Made by a program: the position numbers and the translations under genes
Assembly (NCBI GenBank): GCA_029531795.1
Contig: JAPEIS010000004.1
Span: 1,364,001 to 1,428,000, forward strand
Length of the DNA stretch: 64,000 bases
Direction of reading: 5' to 3'
DNA from: Sclerotinia nivalis
Lineage: Eukaryota; Ascomycota; Leotiomycetes; Helotiales; Sclerotiniaceae
Shown: in pieces, positions 1 through 13,079 of the stretch
Position numbering within the stretch: position 1 is the first letter of the stretch
Layout: each line of letters starts with the position of its first letter
Notes under the pieces: generated by a model
What the model saw: only the letters and a program-made list of their open reading frames with translations
Told to the model about the DNA's origin: nothing
Database searches by the model: none

Positions 1-2467
1 CCTACCCAGATCTGACGTGGTATTCAACCGGTGAACGCTATAAAGAATGCACAATTGAGTACAACCGACTTTTTGAATCAGCCCACCACCATGGGCAAGG
101 CACTGTGCTTCATCACGGCGTGTAAATGGCACCCTGGTACCGAAATTCTTTCGGAAAAAGGGAAGGTTCTCAAAAAGGAAAATGTTTTGTGTTGGCTATA
201 CCAAGCATTGCAGCAACTGACAGAATTGCAAACAATGACGTATACCCCTGACCAACGTCTACATAGGACCCCTACTCGATCTTAATACCCATTCACTCCC
301 ACATCATCTCCAATTATCGGGCGCTCAATCTTAATTGAGCATACCGCGTTAAGTCTTGACAGACTAGGGCATCCGAGACATTATCCCAAAAAGCATTTCA
401 TCTCATCTCGGTAAGGTTACCATGATCTTCTTCGACACATGCAAATCCTCCGGGGATTTCTCTCGTCATTTGGAATAATTGGCTGGCTCTTTGTGTCTTG
501 AAAAGCAAAACAAAAAGCTTTGGTACATTTGGTACCTGAGACTTGTCAAAACATCGTACGATGATCTACAAAGAATATCTAGACTTAGAAAGAACGTCGG
601 CCAGAATGCCATCTCAATCTTCGTTTACATGTTGCTTTTCGAAGAATTACATTCGTGGGGGTTCAGCATATCGCTATGGTTTTTACTTTGGAGCATTGGG
701 GAAGATTTCGGGTGAGTTCAAAGTATCGGGTAAATTGAGGTAATTCGGAATGTCAATGAGCCACGATTAGCCCGACCTTTTTTTTGGCTTTGCACAATTA
801 GATTTGATTTGATGGCACACGTAGCGACGAAGTATCCCAGTTCATTGCCAATGCATGATGGGGGGATGGGGATGATAAATGGAGCAAGGCCCCTCCCAGA
901 TCGATTGCAAGTTAAATGCACCCACCAAAACCAGGATCAAGCATCTACAGAGTAGACAACGATACCGGGTCCTCCTCGTTGTTTAATGTTGTCATGTCTA
1001 TTTTCTTCACCGTTTTGCGTGCAGGACGCTTGTCTTACGAGTCAGTGCCCAGAGTGCTGATCTTAGGCTTTTGCGCGGGTTCTGAAACATATACCACTAC
1101 GACAGGTAACGTTCGTTAGGGCCTGTAATCGTGTACTGGCGTGTAGTGGGCTCTTTCTAATGGCGGTGACTGGATTTACGTTAAAAATGTCTAATTGCCG
1201 CCATTGCTACTATCTTAATTCTCCTATAGTATACCATTAACAAATTTCCGCAATACTTGTCTATACAGCAGCAATTAAGATCCATCTTCATGCTCCGTTT
1301 GGTAGTACCTGAATATCAATTAATATCGAGCGAGATATTAATGAGTGAAGAAAAATTCTAAAGCTTATCGCTTACCCATAAATTCCACGTGGTAAAATTA
1401 GCGTTTCCCGTTTCCTCTTCCGTTATGCCTGCAACACGTCGAATTGTTTTGGGAAGTGCTTCCTAGACTTTTAATTTACGCTGATATTCGATGTCATGGA
1501 AGAGGAATACAAATTATACAATATCAGACTTTAGGCATTTACTCCGTGCGTGCAATGATAATTTCAGGCACGTTGTAGGGCTTAGATGAATATCAGTGTG
1601 CTTGGCGGTGGTTGGACCCTTTAGTCCCCACCCATAGTACCTTTCAATAACGTTCTACAGCACCCAGGTATCAATATATATTAAGCATTTTATACAATTT
1701 GCCAGCAGAAATAGGAGTTATGGAAGGATCACACATCTTGTAGAGCACAAAGATGGATTCGGTAAATATATTGCGTGGCATAGCAAATCTCCGATGGATG
1801 TCGCTACTGAAGAAGTTCGGTGCATTCCCCTTCTGGAACGACGATATTTGAATTCTGCTGGAACCGGGAATGAATCATGAATTGGGTTATATCTGAGAGC
1901 TTTTATTGCTGATACGAAGGTAGGGCATCTATATTTGGGTATGTGACTAGGGATGAAGATTACGGGGGCGTCGATGGAGAGACTCTTAAAGGTCAATCAT
2001 CAGTGCCAACCACTGGAGAAGTTCCATCGCTTAACACGAACTTGACACGACCTTCAGTGGAGATATTTCGCGATGTGCCATACTGAAATACCGCGAGAGG
2101 TTTACAGGGCTTCTGGCAAAGTATTATGTAGAAGTGGATTGCGGGGGCTTCCTTGAATTGCGAGGGTTGCCAGTGGATTCAGAAAGGTGGTGATGAGGTT
2201 AGTTGTGTGTGTTAATTTGAAATTTCGCTGTAGTGTGTTTGTAGCGCTTGAAAGCTCTAGAATGGGAAGGACAGGCCTTGTTGAAGTAAAGCTTGGTTTC
2301 GCTGCGGTCAAGACTAAAGGTGTGTAATTGGTATTGTGCTCGGAAACCGCGGAAAGTGCTACATTTTTTGGTAGGTAAGTGCTGTAATTTGTTGTACACT
2401 CTACTGTGGAGCGGGAACACGAACTGGAGCACATTGTTTATATCCTGCGTCTGCTGTTTTTCAGGTT
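1..2467. other. gene-poor spacer
   Basis: I see no convincing gene here. Open frames are short (under about 110 codons), lie on both strands and lack matching splice sites or recognisable domains. Base composition is ordinary for the window and there are no long simple repeats. A gene just outside the left edge could own part of the first kilobase. Confidence 0.5.
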
Positions 2468-3175
2468 TTAGATTTCGTCACTCTCGTGCCATCTACACGT
2501 TATAGAATCAAGTTCATGTCCAAGTTGGGCTAACAGCTCGGCTGTACGCTCAGTGACAAAGTTAGAACTGCACCACAATGCTTTTGCAAGTGATGAAACT
2601 TTATTTGCTTCCCAGGTTCCCCTCACATGCGTCGAAACTCTTTTTACAGCACTACTGTGGACTCTCTGATTTACACAGCCAAGCACTAATGGTAATCTAT
2701 CGATCCAAAGTTCTTCTAAACCGTAGATCATCACCCAGAATACATATCTGTAAATCTTGTTCATGATGTTAGCTCCAGGGCTCCGCGAAGTCTTCAGTGA
2801 TAAATGACTCGAGGGTGCAGTATCTAATACACGATGGCCGATCCAAAATTCGTGCTGCGCAAATAACTTTACTTGGCCATGCTTTTCTAACCACATCAAT
2901 ACTACCGTGGACATACAGAAAGACAAAAGGAAAATGAGGCACCGTGGCCACAGAAAAAGGTATATAGAAGTGGTTAGGTGATTTCCGTAACGGCGCAGGT
3001 TGATTGGTGACCATAGCCACCGTTGATACTGGGCGGATAGTCCCAAGATGCAGGAGATCTTCTTGCACGCTGGGTCCTTGACGTCTACTGTGGATACAAG
3101 TCCAGGTTCAAGTTCCATAGCAACGTTGCTCGCAAGGTTAGAAGAGTGGAGAGGAAGGTGGTCTGGTGCTCCCAT
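2468..3175 (-). CDS. hypothetical ORF, 235 codons, unrecognised
   Basis: A continuous minus-strand frame of 235 codons opens with a real ATG in a fair context (CAAAATGGG). The product is rich in Ser, Leu and Trp, has one hydrophobic stretch near residues 80-105, and matches no family I know. A second overlapping minus-strand frame of 99 codons (2769-3068) covers the same DNA, so this could be chance or a decayed gene. No neighbour suggests a role. I would not treat it as a gene without transcript or homology support. Confidence 0.22.
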   Translation of the reverse strand: MGAPDHLPLHSSNLASNVAMELEPGLVSTVDVKDPACKKISCILGLSAQYQRWLWSPINLRRYGNHLTTSIYLFLWPRCLIFLLSFCMSTVVLMWLEKHGQVKLFAQHEFWIGHRVLDTAPSSHLSLKTSRSPGANIMNKIYRYVFWVMIYGLEELWIDRLPLVLGCVNQRVHSSAVKRVSTHVRGTWEANKVSSLAKALWCSSNFVTERTAELLAQLGHELDSITCRWHESDEI

Positions 3176-3628
3176 TTTGAATTTTCTCCATATTATCTGA
3201 GTTTTTTTTTCTTGTGGAGGGAATGGAAGTGGAGACTCTGAGAGTCACTTTAGGGAGTGCTTCTGAGGGTTTGAACGCCAGATGTTGCGTGTAGAATGTG
3301 CGATAGTGTTTTGTATAAATTGTTTTCTGTAAGTGCTCGTCAATGGGAATGTGGGTGATATGTTCCTGGAGTTGTGATTAAAACAAATAGATCCAGAAAT
3401 TATGGTACGAAATAAAGGCAGTTAAGTTAGTTCACGGAACTTCATCAACTTATTCTTGGGACCCTTGCAAGAACTTGAAAAATAAAGTGTTATGGATGAC
3501 TTTCGAATAAATATGAAACTGTTTGAATAGTAGTGGATGCTCAAGATAGAAGAATGAGGGTTGTTTTTGTGCACCTTGAAGGTGTCGCTTTTGAATTGAT
3601 TCCATTACTTTTTTACACTATCATTTGT

Positions 3629-3934
3629 CTATTCTCTAGAGAATGGTGATGGACCTGCAAGCATCTCTTCATAATATTCTTCATCCCATTCTTTTATTTT
3701 TTCCCAGAGCCAACTCGCGACCTTACGATCCCTTTGTCTCAACTTTGTCTTCACATAGTAAATCCGTTCTCTCGTAGCCTCCGAGGAACTAATAGCCATT
3801 AACGCCCCTGTAAATGCAAACCGCAGATATTATCCAACCCCCAGTATTTCTAAACGCCTCTCATAAATATACAGATCCTCCCAAGAATAAGAACTATAGA
3901 CCAAAGGACGGGTATCGTGAGTAAGGAAAGCCAT
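3629..3934 (-). CDS. possible small two-exon gene, 85 aa
   Basis: Not visible as one open frame. Exon 1 runs 3934 to 3856 from an ATG; an intron of 48 bases (3808-3855, donor GTTTAG, acceptor ACAG) follows; exon 2 runs 3807 to 3629. The spliced frame is 86 codons including the stop. The product looks protein-like: a Tyr/Trp-rich N-terminus (MAFLTHDTRP at the start), then a charged amphipathic stretch with Arg/Lys clusters followed by WEKIKEWDEEYYEEM near the C-terminus. I recognise no family. It begins only about 90 bases beyond the stop of mtfA on the same strand, so it could also be a gene remnant or lie in the mtfA 3' transcript. The donor is weak, which limits confidence. Confidence 0.38.
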
Positions 3935-4021
3935 CCCACACAATACCCAGCTACTTATACATTATTGACGAGTGAAATGATCATCTGTCATGGGCTATTC
4001 GAACCATTAAGACGACAATGC

Positions 4022-5162
4022 TCAGACCATAGATACACTTTCGAAACTGTGGCACCCTCGCTCATGCCTCTTCATGTTGCTCCTAACACTGAAGGCCTTC
4101 CCGCAATTTTGATGGGGACACTTGAAGGGTTTCTCGCCAGTATGTGAGTGGCTGTGAATTCGAAGACTCGACGGTCTCGAGAAAGCTTTGTTGCAAGTCT
4201 GACAGATGTATCTATCTTGTGATTGAGGGAATGAGGCTGCAGACGAAGGCGAGATGTAGTGGTGATGTTGCCATGGATTAGCACCAGAGGATGGAGTCAG
4301 AGTCACAGACACTGGCATCATTGGTGGAGGGAATTGCTATTGAGTTATTAGTCACACTGTTACTCTGTTGATAATAAATATATAAACATACCTGTGGAAG
4401 TGGTCTTTGATAATATAGCCCAGGAACTTGGGGAGACTGTGTTTGTATTGGACTCGAGTAGTAGGAGCTCAATGACTGGGCTCCTGGAGACATAGTATAT
4501 GAACCATTGAATGGTGAATGAGTGTACTGCATTGAAGCCACTGGCATTGAGACCCTTCTAGTAACAACTGGGATTGGCTGGCGTTGCGCGTGAGGCTCCA
4601 TATTGTTGATGGCCGAGATCTGAGAAGGATTGAAGTAGTAACTTGGTGCTGAGACTACTGAATATGATGAAGTAGATGCTTGAGATGGAGATTGTCTGCC
4701 GTCAAAGCCGCCGTCAGATTGCATTGGAGGTGTGGGTGGAAGAGCACATCGTGAGCTCATTGATGGGGAAGGACCGTACTGGTGTCCAGATTCAGGTCTG
4801 TATTCTTCCTTGAAAGCAGCTGAGGAAGAAAATCAATCATTTGAAACACAATGGAGGATCTGAGAGCACTAACCTTGTTGTGGCGATGACTGCTGCTGAG
4901 TTTGCTCTGTAGGACTTGATCCATCGGCCAGACCTAATAGACTTGAAATGGATGGTAGGGAACATTTTGAAGTTTCGTCTACAGGTGGCGAAGGTGGTGG
5001 TTGAGGTGCGTTAACGTATGTATAGGGAGAATGTTGAGCCATAGTCTGGGCACTATAAGGATTGGAAACCAATGGTGAAGCCATTACTTCTGGTACGTTG
5101 TTATAATGAGAGAAATGTTGTTGATGATTCTTTCGTTCGTGGAAGAGACTAGAGAGATTCAT
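4022..5162 (-). CDS. mtfA: C2H2 zinc-finger transcription factor, MtfA-type
   Basis: Three exons: 5162-4874, 4819-4392 and 4336-4022, with introns 4820-4873 (donor GTTAGT) and 4337-4391 (donor GTATGT), give 343 aa. Two C2H2 fingers sit at the C-terminus: Cys284/Cys287/His300/His304 and Cys312/Cys317/His330/His335, joined by a TGEKPF linker. The N-terminus MNLSSLFHE, the central SKCSLPSISSLL..ADG block, an LPPTPP block, the WQHHHY segment before the fingers and the terminal ..MV all follow Aspergillus MtfA, a nuclear regulator of secondary metabolism and development. The start at 5162 is the only ATG fitting that N-terminus. The rest of the protein is low-complexity Ser/Pro/Gln. About 8 kb upstream lacks clear genes, so its control region may be long. 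Confidence 0.9.
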
Positions 5163-8100
5163 AACCCGATACAAAGTAGATCAAGACCCAAGATGTCCAC
5201 CGTCGGATGTTGTAAAGGTCGAATAGAAGTTTGATGAGTAAGAAGATGTAGGATGTTGATTAGATTATTACTTTGAGGTCTTCCGTATGTTCCACTGGAT
5301 CGATGATATATATATAAACTGGCTGAACCTATTGCTTTCAAGATACGCCTGCGAATACAAGAATTTCGAAGGGCGAGAGGGATCGATAGATATTAATATC
5401 AGATCTCCCGAAGACAGTGGGTGTGGGCGATCAGCGCGAATCCACCAAAGAGATCCTGGTAGGATACCAGAGTAACACTTGCTGTCACAAATTGGGTGTG
5501 GGTCTACTTTCCGGGACTGTGACTTCAGATGCCCCCAACTTGGCACAAATAATAATACTCGATGGATGGGATGATCCGGACGACCGCCTGGCTTCATATT
5601 GGTCTACGGGATTTTCGCCGCCTTTTGGTATTGCTCGACCGGTACTGCGTGCTCGATGTGGACGTGCAGGCACTGCTGTGGATGAATTCTAGGATTGTCC
5701 AGGGTGGGTCCAGGGGGTCTCATGCCTGCAGTGACCGTTACTTTCCTTATGCACCCGCTAGTAGAGGGGATTGGCTAGGGTAAAGATGCTTGTTTAATAC
5801 GGACAGGCATGCCTCGGAGCATAACCCAATTCAGATGTCGTGGATCCTTCTTTCGACTTAATTTTCAGGTTTTGAAGGGTGACCCTGCCTGTCACTTCAC
5901 CATGTTTGGGATTAGGGCTTTTTGACAGCTTGCTAAGAAAAGGATATGAGACGAGTGACGCGCAAACCGTGAGTCCAAGTTGGGATCTACTGGTATGAAA
6001 CCTTCTTTCAGTGCCATGTCGGCAAATTAGCAGCACAATGCTCTTTTGGAGATTCTTAAGCCTTGAAAAGTTACATTAGAAGGGTTGACGATGAGTTATA
6101 GTGGAGTACAGGGTATGACTTGAGCCTTCAAAGTTTTAACAGGTAGACATTAGGTGTACTGTAGCTACAATATACCTAGAGCCTACCTAGGTATAAATAT
6201 TGTTAACAACTGTTGTGTACAGTACACACTGTGATATAACGCGGTATTTCTTATTCTGGCAATTATCATGGAAATAACTCAGGCGATGGATGAATTTCGT
6301 GTTCTGTATCTCCCTAGGTCATGCAGGTTTAGACGTATATGCATACTAGCTTTCAAAAAGTCTGCATTTTGCATCTATACCGTACAAGCTCTCCAAGTTC
6401 CCCAACTTATCTCGAAGTTACGGTCGTGACCATATAAGAATTATGCCACCTATAACTCAAGAGTCTGTTCGCGGAATCTGCTACAGTTTATGGATCAAGT
6501 GAATTTGCTGGTGCACTGGTGATATTCTGACACAATCCGCCTTTCTTGGGACGAATAAGCGTTGCAACTAACCAGTAAAAATGCAAGTCGGTTTGGAGTA
6601 AATTGGACGGTTTTCTGGAAGAGCGGCTTCAAGGCATTCCCTTGCTCTTTAATACCCTTACAGTTGTTCCAGCGATCGCCCGCTGCTTGTCTCTGCCGGT
6701 GCTCGCTTGGAGGATGGGAGGGGTCCGTGATAGAGGTTGGGATGAATGATATGATACAGGGTTTCCCCTCCGCTCATTTGAATGGAGACAAGTTCAAATT
6801 ATTTGATGAATATCCACGGTAACGTCAGAACCTCTACGGAGTAAACAGCGAGGTTGCCTGTCGAGGCTTGAAGAAATATAATGTTGTGGCCAGCGCAGTG
6901 AGATTATCTTTTGTTACACGGCGTGATGAAGTGCCGGTAGAGAAATAATCTTTAATGTTACGGGATTCTGAAGGTTACCGTCCTGCTGTGTGGTTCCTGC
7001 AATACTTATGATATTATGGCCATGGACGGTCGTTTGGCCTAGGGATAGAGTTTCATCCCTGCGATAAATGTCTATCAACAATGGGGAACATTGTTCTTTT
7101 ATCCGCCGAGAATGTGATCGCCACTATTTTACTTTAGACATTGCCAGTTGATATTTCCTTCGTGTGCATGAGGCACGAATCGTATAGGTGGGACTGAGTG
7201 AGAGAAGGTTTGACATAGTATGAAGGCAATAACACCTTTCAATGGCAATATCAATATGATTGTCTACTAAGAGAAAGCGATGTGTTGTTCGTGTTTATCA
7301 GTAGGTTGCTGTTTAATTTTATTCAAGAGCCCAAGCTAACATTTTAAAGACATTCTAGAATGTTACCCGTGCCGTCTCTACTACCCTCTGTGGGACTTCA
7401 ATGCTCCTGTCAATCATCAATCACACTTACTTTGCCCACACTCTTCCCACGCTTTTCATTGCCACGGCCCGTGTTGACCATGTTTTTCTCTACTCTGTGT
7501 ACTAGATGTACAGTGCCGTTGGATCATGATCATCCCGGCGCAAGGGATACGGGATGTTGCTTGAAGTTCGAGAATGATGTGCTGTTGACTGCTCAATCTT
7601 GGGTAAATTTCTTGTCGGGAAGCATTTTGACCAAATAATTAAAAAATATATTAATTATCACAGTGCTTTCGTATGAATATAAACAAATTTCGGTCTTGAA
7701 GCTTCATTAGGAATTAGATAGATATTTCTTTCAAGGAGCTGAATATTTTTTGGGCTGAATGATCTGGGTTCAAATTAGGTTCGCTCTAGGTTTACTCTAG
7801 GTTTTACTCTGCTCTAGGTTCATGAGGATTATTGAGAATCCCTAACCTTTCGCCCATGATTGTCATCAGGCAAAAGTCTGGACAAATCCATGGTTTATCA
7901 ACAACAAATGATGTTTAATTACTCATCATGCCAACAAGTACAGAGATTATAGCTACGGTGTAGTACTAATGAAAGACATCGTACAATAATTTCATTGTGG
8001 TTTTCGAGCATAAGACTTTAGAGTGGTACATATATCGTAATAGGAAGATGAAGGGGCTCTCTGAAAATAATCCACTGGATATCCTCAACTACTTTACTGT

Positions 8101-11100
8101 ACGCCGACTCACCGAGAAAATCTTGTGGCATTGTGCACAATGGCACAGTAACAATTTTTCGTCACCACATTTTACCTATTACCAACCCTTCTACTCTGTA
8201 AGGTCTTAACAAGCAGCGCTGTATACCCAGACAACCTACCCAAACACGAGGTTCGGTTATATCCATGGCCAACATATTGGGTTTAGCTTTGACATCGTAT
8301 GCCCCTTGTTCTCCATCAATGTGAGCAGGCCAGTAGGAAACTAAAAAGCACCATGGTGACCATGGTGATCGCTCTTGCCTCGGATAATGCAGATCTTAGT
8401 ACGCACACCATCGGTAAAAGTATCTCCATATCTGACAGACCGGTTGGACCGTTGGAGAAGACAGAAGATACATGGTAACCTTCTAAATATTCTTCTACAT
8501 CCAATTGCTCAGCTGTAGTGTGACCGCATCTTATTTACTATGCATAGACTTATAAGCACGATACCATTGAGGAAACACCGTAAGACATATTAAGATACAG
8601 AAATTAGCCAGTAATTTTTCTTTTTCTTCACATGTTTTTGTATGTTCGTCCAGAAGACACAGCTACGCTAAAGTGCTACCGTAACGCCGCGAAGCCCCTT
8701 CATTACTCCCTCCCGGAGAAGAAACCTGGAGTAGTCTAGCAAGTGCGGAGGCTGAAAAAAAGCATGTTCTAATAAGTTCTGTTCAAAGTTCAAGTTCTGT
8801 CATACCAGAAAAAGAAGAATCTAGTTAAAATGTGGTCAATATGATAAATCAATTCGCACGATCGCGTGTATTATTGTATAGAGTTATAGTCACCATTGAA
8901 AACTCGGCAAGCTCAGCGACGTTTGGCGTTTAATTCAACTACCTGCATCAGACAGTCGAACAGAACATGATCAATTCTCCGTGGCCTTGCGGATTTGCCA
9001 TGTTTCGGATGCCCACAAGCCTTTTCGAAAATGCGGCAGATGATCTCCCGAAGAGGCTTTCTCGCTTCAATGCGAACAGACAAAAATTTGTATCAGACCG
9101 TCTCTTAAAATAACGGCAAGCATGAACGGGCTGAAATGTGAAAAGTATCACAGTGAGGTAGCTATCCGTCTTTCATGCCATAATCACCAACAACTATCTT
9201 CGCCGTGCTGTGTACACTACCGTCTACAGTGTACAGTATGTTCGTTGTTCTATAGGTAGCATTGAAGCTAATGGACATCGCACATCTTACCCTGCGGCGC
9301 GGCGCAAATGCGAGGTGATAAGGATATCGTGGCTCGTGCCTATGGGAATCTTCGGAGATGATTCTGCAGGCAGTTATCCTGGCATATTGATTAAATTTGA
9401 TCAATCATGAATTTCCAGTGGCTCCACCTTGTAATTCAATGAAAATGCATTGAACAAAAACAAAAGGTAAGTTCATCCCTTTTACCTACTTGGACTAACA
9501 CGAGACAGACTGAATAAATCTCACGCCAAAACCATACTCCTTTCCAGAATCTAAGCCTAAGATATCAATGTTTCGATAACCAAACCTATATTGGAACGAC
9601 GAAGGTGTCATGAGGCTTACTCCCCATGTGTATCTCGAGTAGAGGGAAAAACTTTTTATGATAACTTGCCATTGATGAAAAAGAATGGAGAAAAGAACGG
9701 AGGGTATATCGTCATCGAGCATTAAGTTTAATCATTGGATTATGATTGGTGTCAAAATTATCTCCTGCAGGATGATCTTCGCATCCCAGCGATACTCATT
9801 ACCAGGACCCCAGGAAAGTGGCAGCTTTGGTCGGTCCTTTTCAACCAAGGATTATCGCTGATAGCCACATGGGGCTTTGGATTAAGCTTGCCCCGCGGTC
9901 GTCAAAAGCTACTATTCATGAACTCGTACAGTTCGTTGTCTAGGTTGATCTTCGACTCTATGACCTAATGAGCATAACCGGTCAGTTCCTCATCCAGTAG
10001 TAATATGCAAAGGACGAACTATCTCCAGTAACCGTCCCGTCTATAGCATTGTCGCAAACATATATAGGTATATGTATAGCCTGCCATATATAATGCTACC
10101 CCAACATGTAAAATTTGACAGGTGTTCATTTTTCAACAAGAACAAAAGCTATTGAGCTGACGACTTACACGCTACGACTCGCGAACTCAACAATTAAACT
10201 CAGGAGCAAAGACTTTTTTGAGTCAGGGACTCCTCAAATCATCGACTGATGGAGTAATGAATGCATACATCCGAAATAGACAAGGTTTCCCACCAATACG
10301 CGTTTGCACAGTGCACTTTTTAGCCCCTTGATTAATATGTGATGCATGTTCTCAAAAGCCTGACAATCAACTTTTCGTGATGCTAACTTTTCATCACACC
10401 CTCAAGAACTTTGGCGACTGGACAATCGTTGACGGAGTCTAATCTCTAGCATGGAGCTATCTGTATCAACTCTCTTTCTTTTTCCTGCTACCAAGAAATG
10501 CGAGAATTGGGGTCACTCAACAGATCCGGGCTGCATATTATTTGCATATATTGGATCTTGATGTCCATCTAGGATCAAACTCCGGAGGACAGGCAGCATT
10601 TACAGGCGGGGGTCGATCATCCGTCAAAATCCGTCAAAACCTGCTTTTAACGCCTGCTCATCCACTTCGCCAACTCACATATGGGCATAGGCGTATCTCT
10701 GCTTCGAATGTTCTGAGGCTTTTAAAATCGTGGAGAATCCTTTCACATCCCAACTGGAAGATTCTGTAAGGAATCTTATTGTGCCTGTGATTTGATTGAT
10801 TTACGACGAAAGTGCCACCAGATCCAGCCATCATCCGAACTTTTACAAACTCCATCCATTGACAAGAAAACATATCATTTCGAGTATCTTCAAGTTTATG
10901 GTCTTATAGTGCGGAGCTCTTAAGTTCCTTGTCTCGAAACATAAGAGTGAAGCATACCCCGGAAGTTGATTCACATTACGCAGCGCCTGTTTTGAGTTGT
11001 CACTGCAGCCGCCGACCGAGTCATTGTATTCCTATTTGGTCCACAAGGCCGACACCATGGAAATCATTCTGTCCAGGTGCTATGAAGAGTATTTTCCTTC

Positions 11101-13079
11101 ACTTTTTGCGCGCGGTACCACATGATTTATTTTCTGTTAGGGCCCTGGACCTTGTTACAAGCACCTATAAAACTAATTACTATACATCGCTTCACGCTTC
11201 AGGCTTCAGGCTCAATGCAACCATGAAACTTTGTGCTTTTTTCATGGATCTGTATTTCTAGTTCTACTTTAGATCTGAACATTGATTTTTCAAAGAAGAT
11301 AATCATCATTTTCCGATAAGTAGTAAATCGAACCAGCTATTCCCAACTGCTGATCATGGCCGTTTTCGTGGAGGCACTCCCATTCGGAGATTTTGTGAAG
11401 GGGTGGATCAACTTGAGAATTTTGACATATCTTCTAGATTGGATCGGAGTAAAGATCGGATGCATCGATTATATCGCAACTTTTCCCGTTCCCGATATAC
11501 TTATGAAGGTCGAACCGAAACAACCCATGACGAATACATGATTTAGGTCTAATGGATCAAATATTGGAACTTTGGAAGCGATCATTGGGCTATAGTTACC
11601 ATTCTTATGCTTGGAGCAACTTTTTTATAGGTCTGTGATCGGACACTCGACTACTTCAGATCCATTCACTTCGTAGACATTCCTATTTTTGGTTAATGAT
11701 TGTCATTTGCAGGACCTAGCATAATCTATTTCAAGCTCTTAATCAAAAAGACTTTCGTCCCCAGGAACAGACTAAGTCTTACGGATCTTAAATGAATCAC
11801 ATCACCAACTTGGAAACACGTTTTGGCACGTATGATAAAAGACTTGAGTTCCACACACAAGCCGGTAGTAGTTGAGTGAGCACTGTATGCATCCGCAAGT
11901 GGGGGCCAATCTACCCTACGATCAAGTATCCTCATCGGGTCAACGGCACTTAGTCTCACAATTTTGCTTGCGTTATTCATCTCTGGTGTTGCATTTATCG
12001 TCGCCAGGCTTATCAACCTTCTAGGCTCCAGCCCAGCGAGTTCACTGCACTCTACAAATTGGGAAACACTGTAACGATAGACGCACAGAGTGGGTGTATC
12101 GCATTTATATTCGCGCTCCAGTTATACTAAAGTTTTGATCTGCAAGCGAGCTGAATGGCTCGCTCATAGAGGCCGAAAGTCACCCCATTCTCACAAAATC
12201 ACATGCAGATACCCGTATCTATGAAGCCAGCTTCCATATCCGCCAAATTACTGTATGCTCGTTGAGAGGTATTGTCTCCCTGGAAAAACTGTAAGGATCG
12301 TAAAAAAAGAGTCGATTCTTGCATTTACTGTACCTTTATACGTATTATCCTGCCTTCACAGTCACGCGGCAGTCAATTCCCCAAATCTCGGCAGAAGCCA
12401 CCTCGGACAAGAACTCCCCATAGACGTTAAAATATTGCAACGTTGTGGCTTCTTTTCGTTTCTTTTGATATTTCTTCAATGTCTTTTTCGGTTGGAACGG
12501 GATGAATATTGGTGGCGTCTTCAGATAGTTGACGACTTTCTGCTAATTTCCTTTTTCTTTAACAGCCTCTATTGGCTGCAAACGAAGCGTAGAACGCGGG
12601 GCTTGGGGCTGAAAATGGCTCGTCTGGCCTATTTTGGTACAATGGTTTATGATATCTATCTCGACTAAGAAACAAGCTTAAATGTCGATTTTTTGGTTTG
12701 TGCCATAAAGCAAGCTATAGAGATGTAAGCACAAGCTTTGGCACTAACAAACGGTTCCACCAAACTGAATCGTCCGTCTCACGGCAGGCTTGGAACATAG
12801 CTGAATAAGTCGATTGAAGAAATATTTACGGGCAGGCACAGCTAAGGCTGAACATCTAGAACCAATTCGAAGCGCGCGTCCCTGCGTCTGCATTTTGAAT
12901 TAGATGATTTCCATCTTCACCTACATTTATCCTTAGGTACAATACAACCAAACATCACACACACACTGATCGCGACAATACAACTTATCTTCTACGTACA
13001 ATACAAATACCCGGAAGGAAGCATCCACAATCCCCGTTCCCTGAAAACCCTCCTTCGCCATCTCTCTGCATTATCATCT
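5163..13079. other. long gene-poor region upstream of mtfA
   Basis: Nearly 8 kb in which I find no gene I can defend. Open frames are short and overlap on both strands; the longest (12255-12668, plus, 137 codons) has no recognisable domain and a sequence rich in Phe/Leu/Arg. Short palindromes occur near 6212-6232 and 9205-9235 (GTGTACAGTACAC-like and CTGTGTACACT/AGTGTACAG). The part next to mtfA (5163-5600) is presumably its promoter and leader. Confidence 0.55.

Noticed and set aside
12255..12668. 137-codon plus-strand frame
   Set aside because: The start is weak, the composition is rich in Phe/Leu/Arg from AT-rich DNA, there is no domain and no splice partners. It looks like a chance frame.
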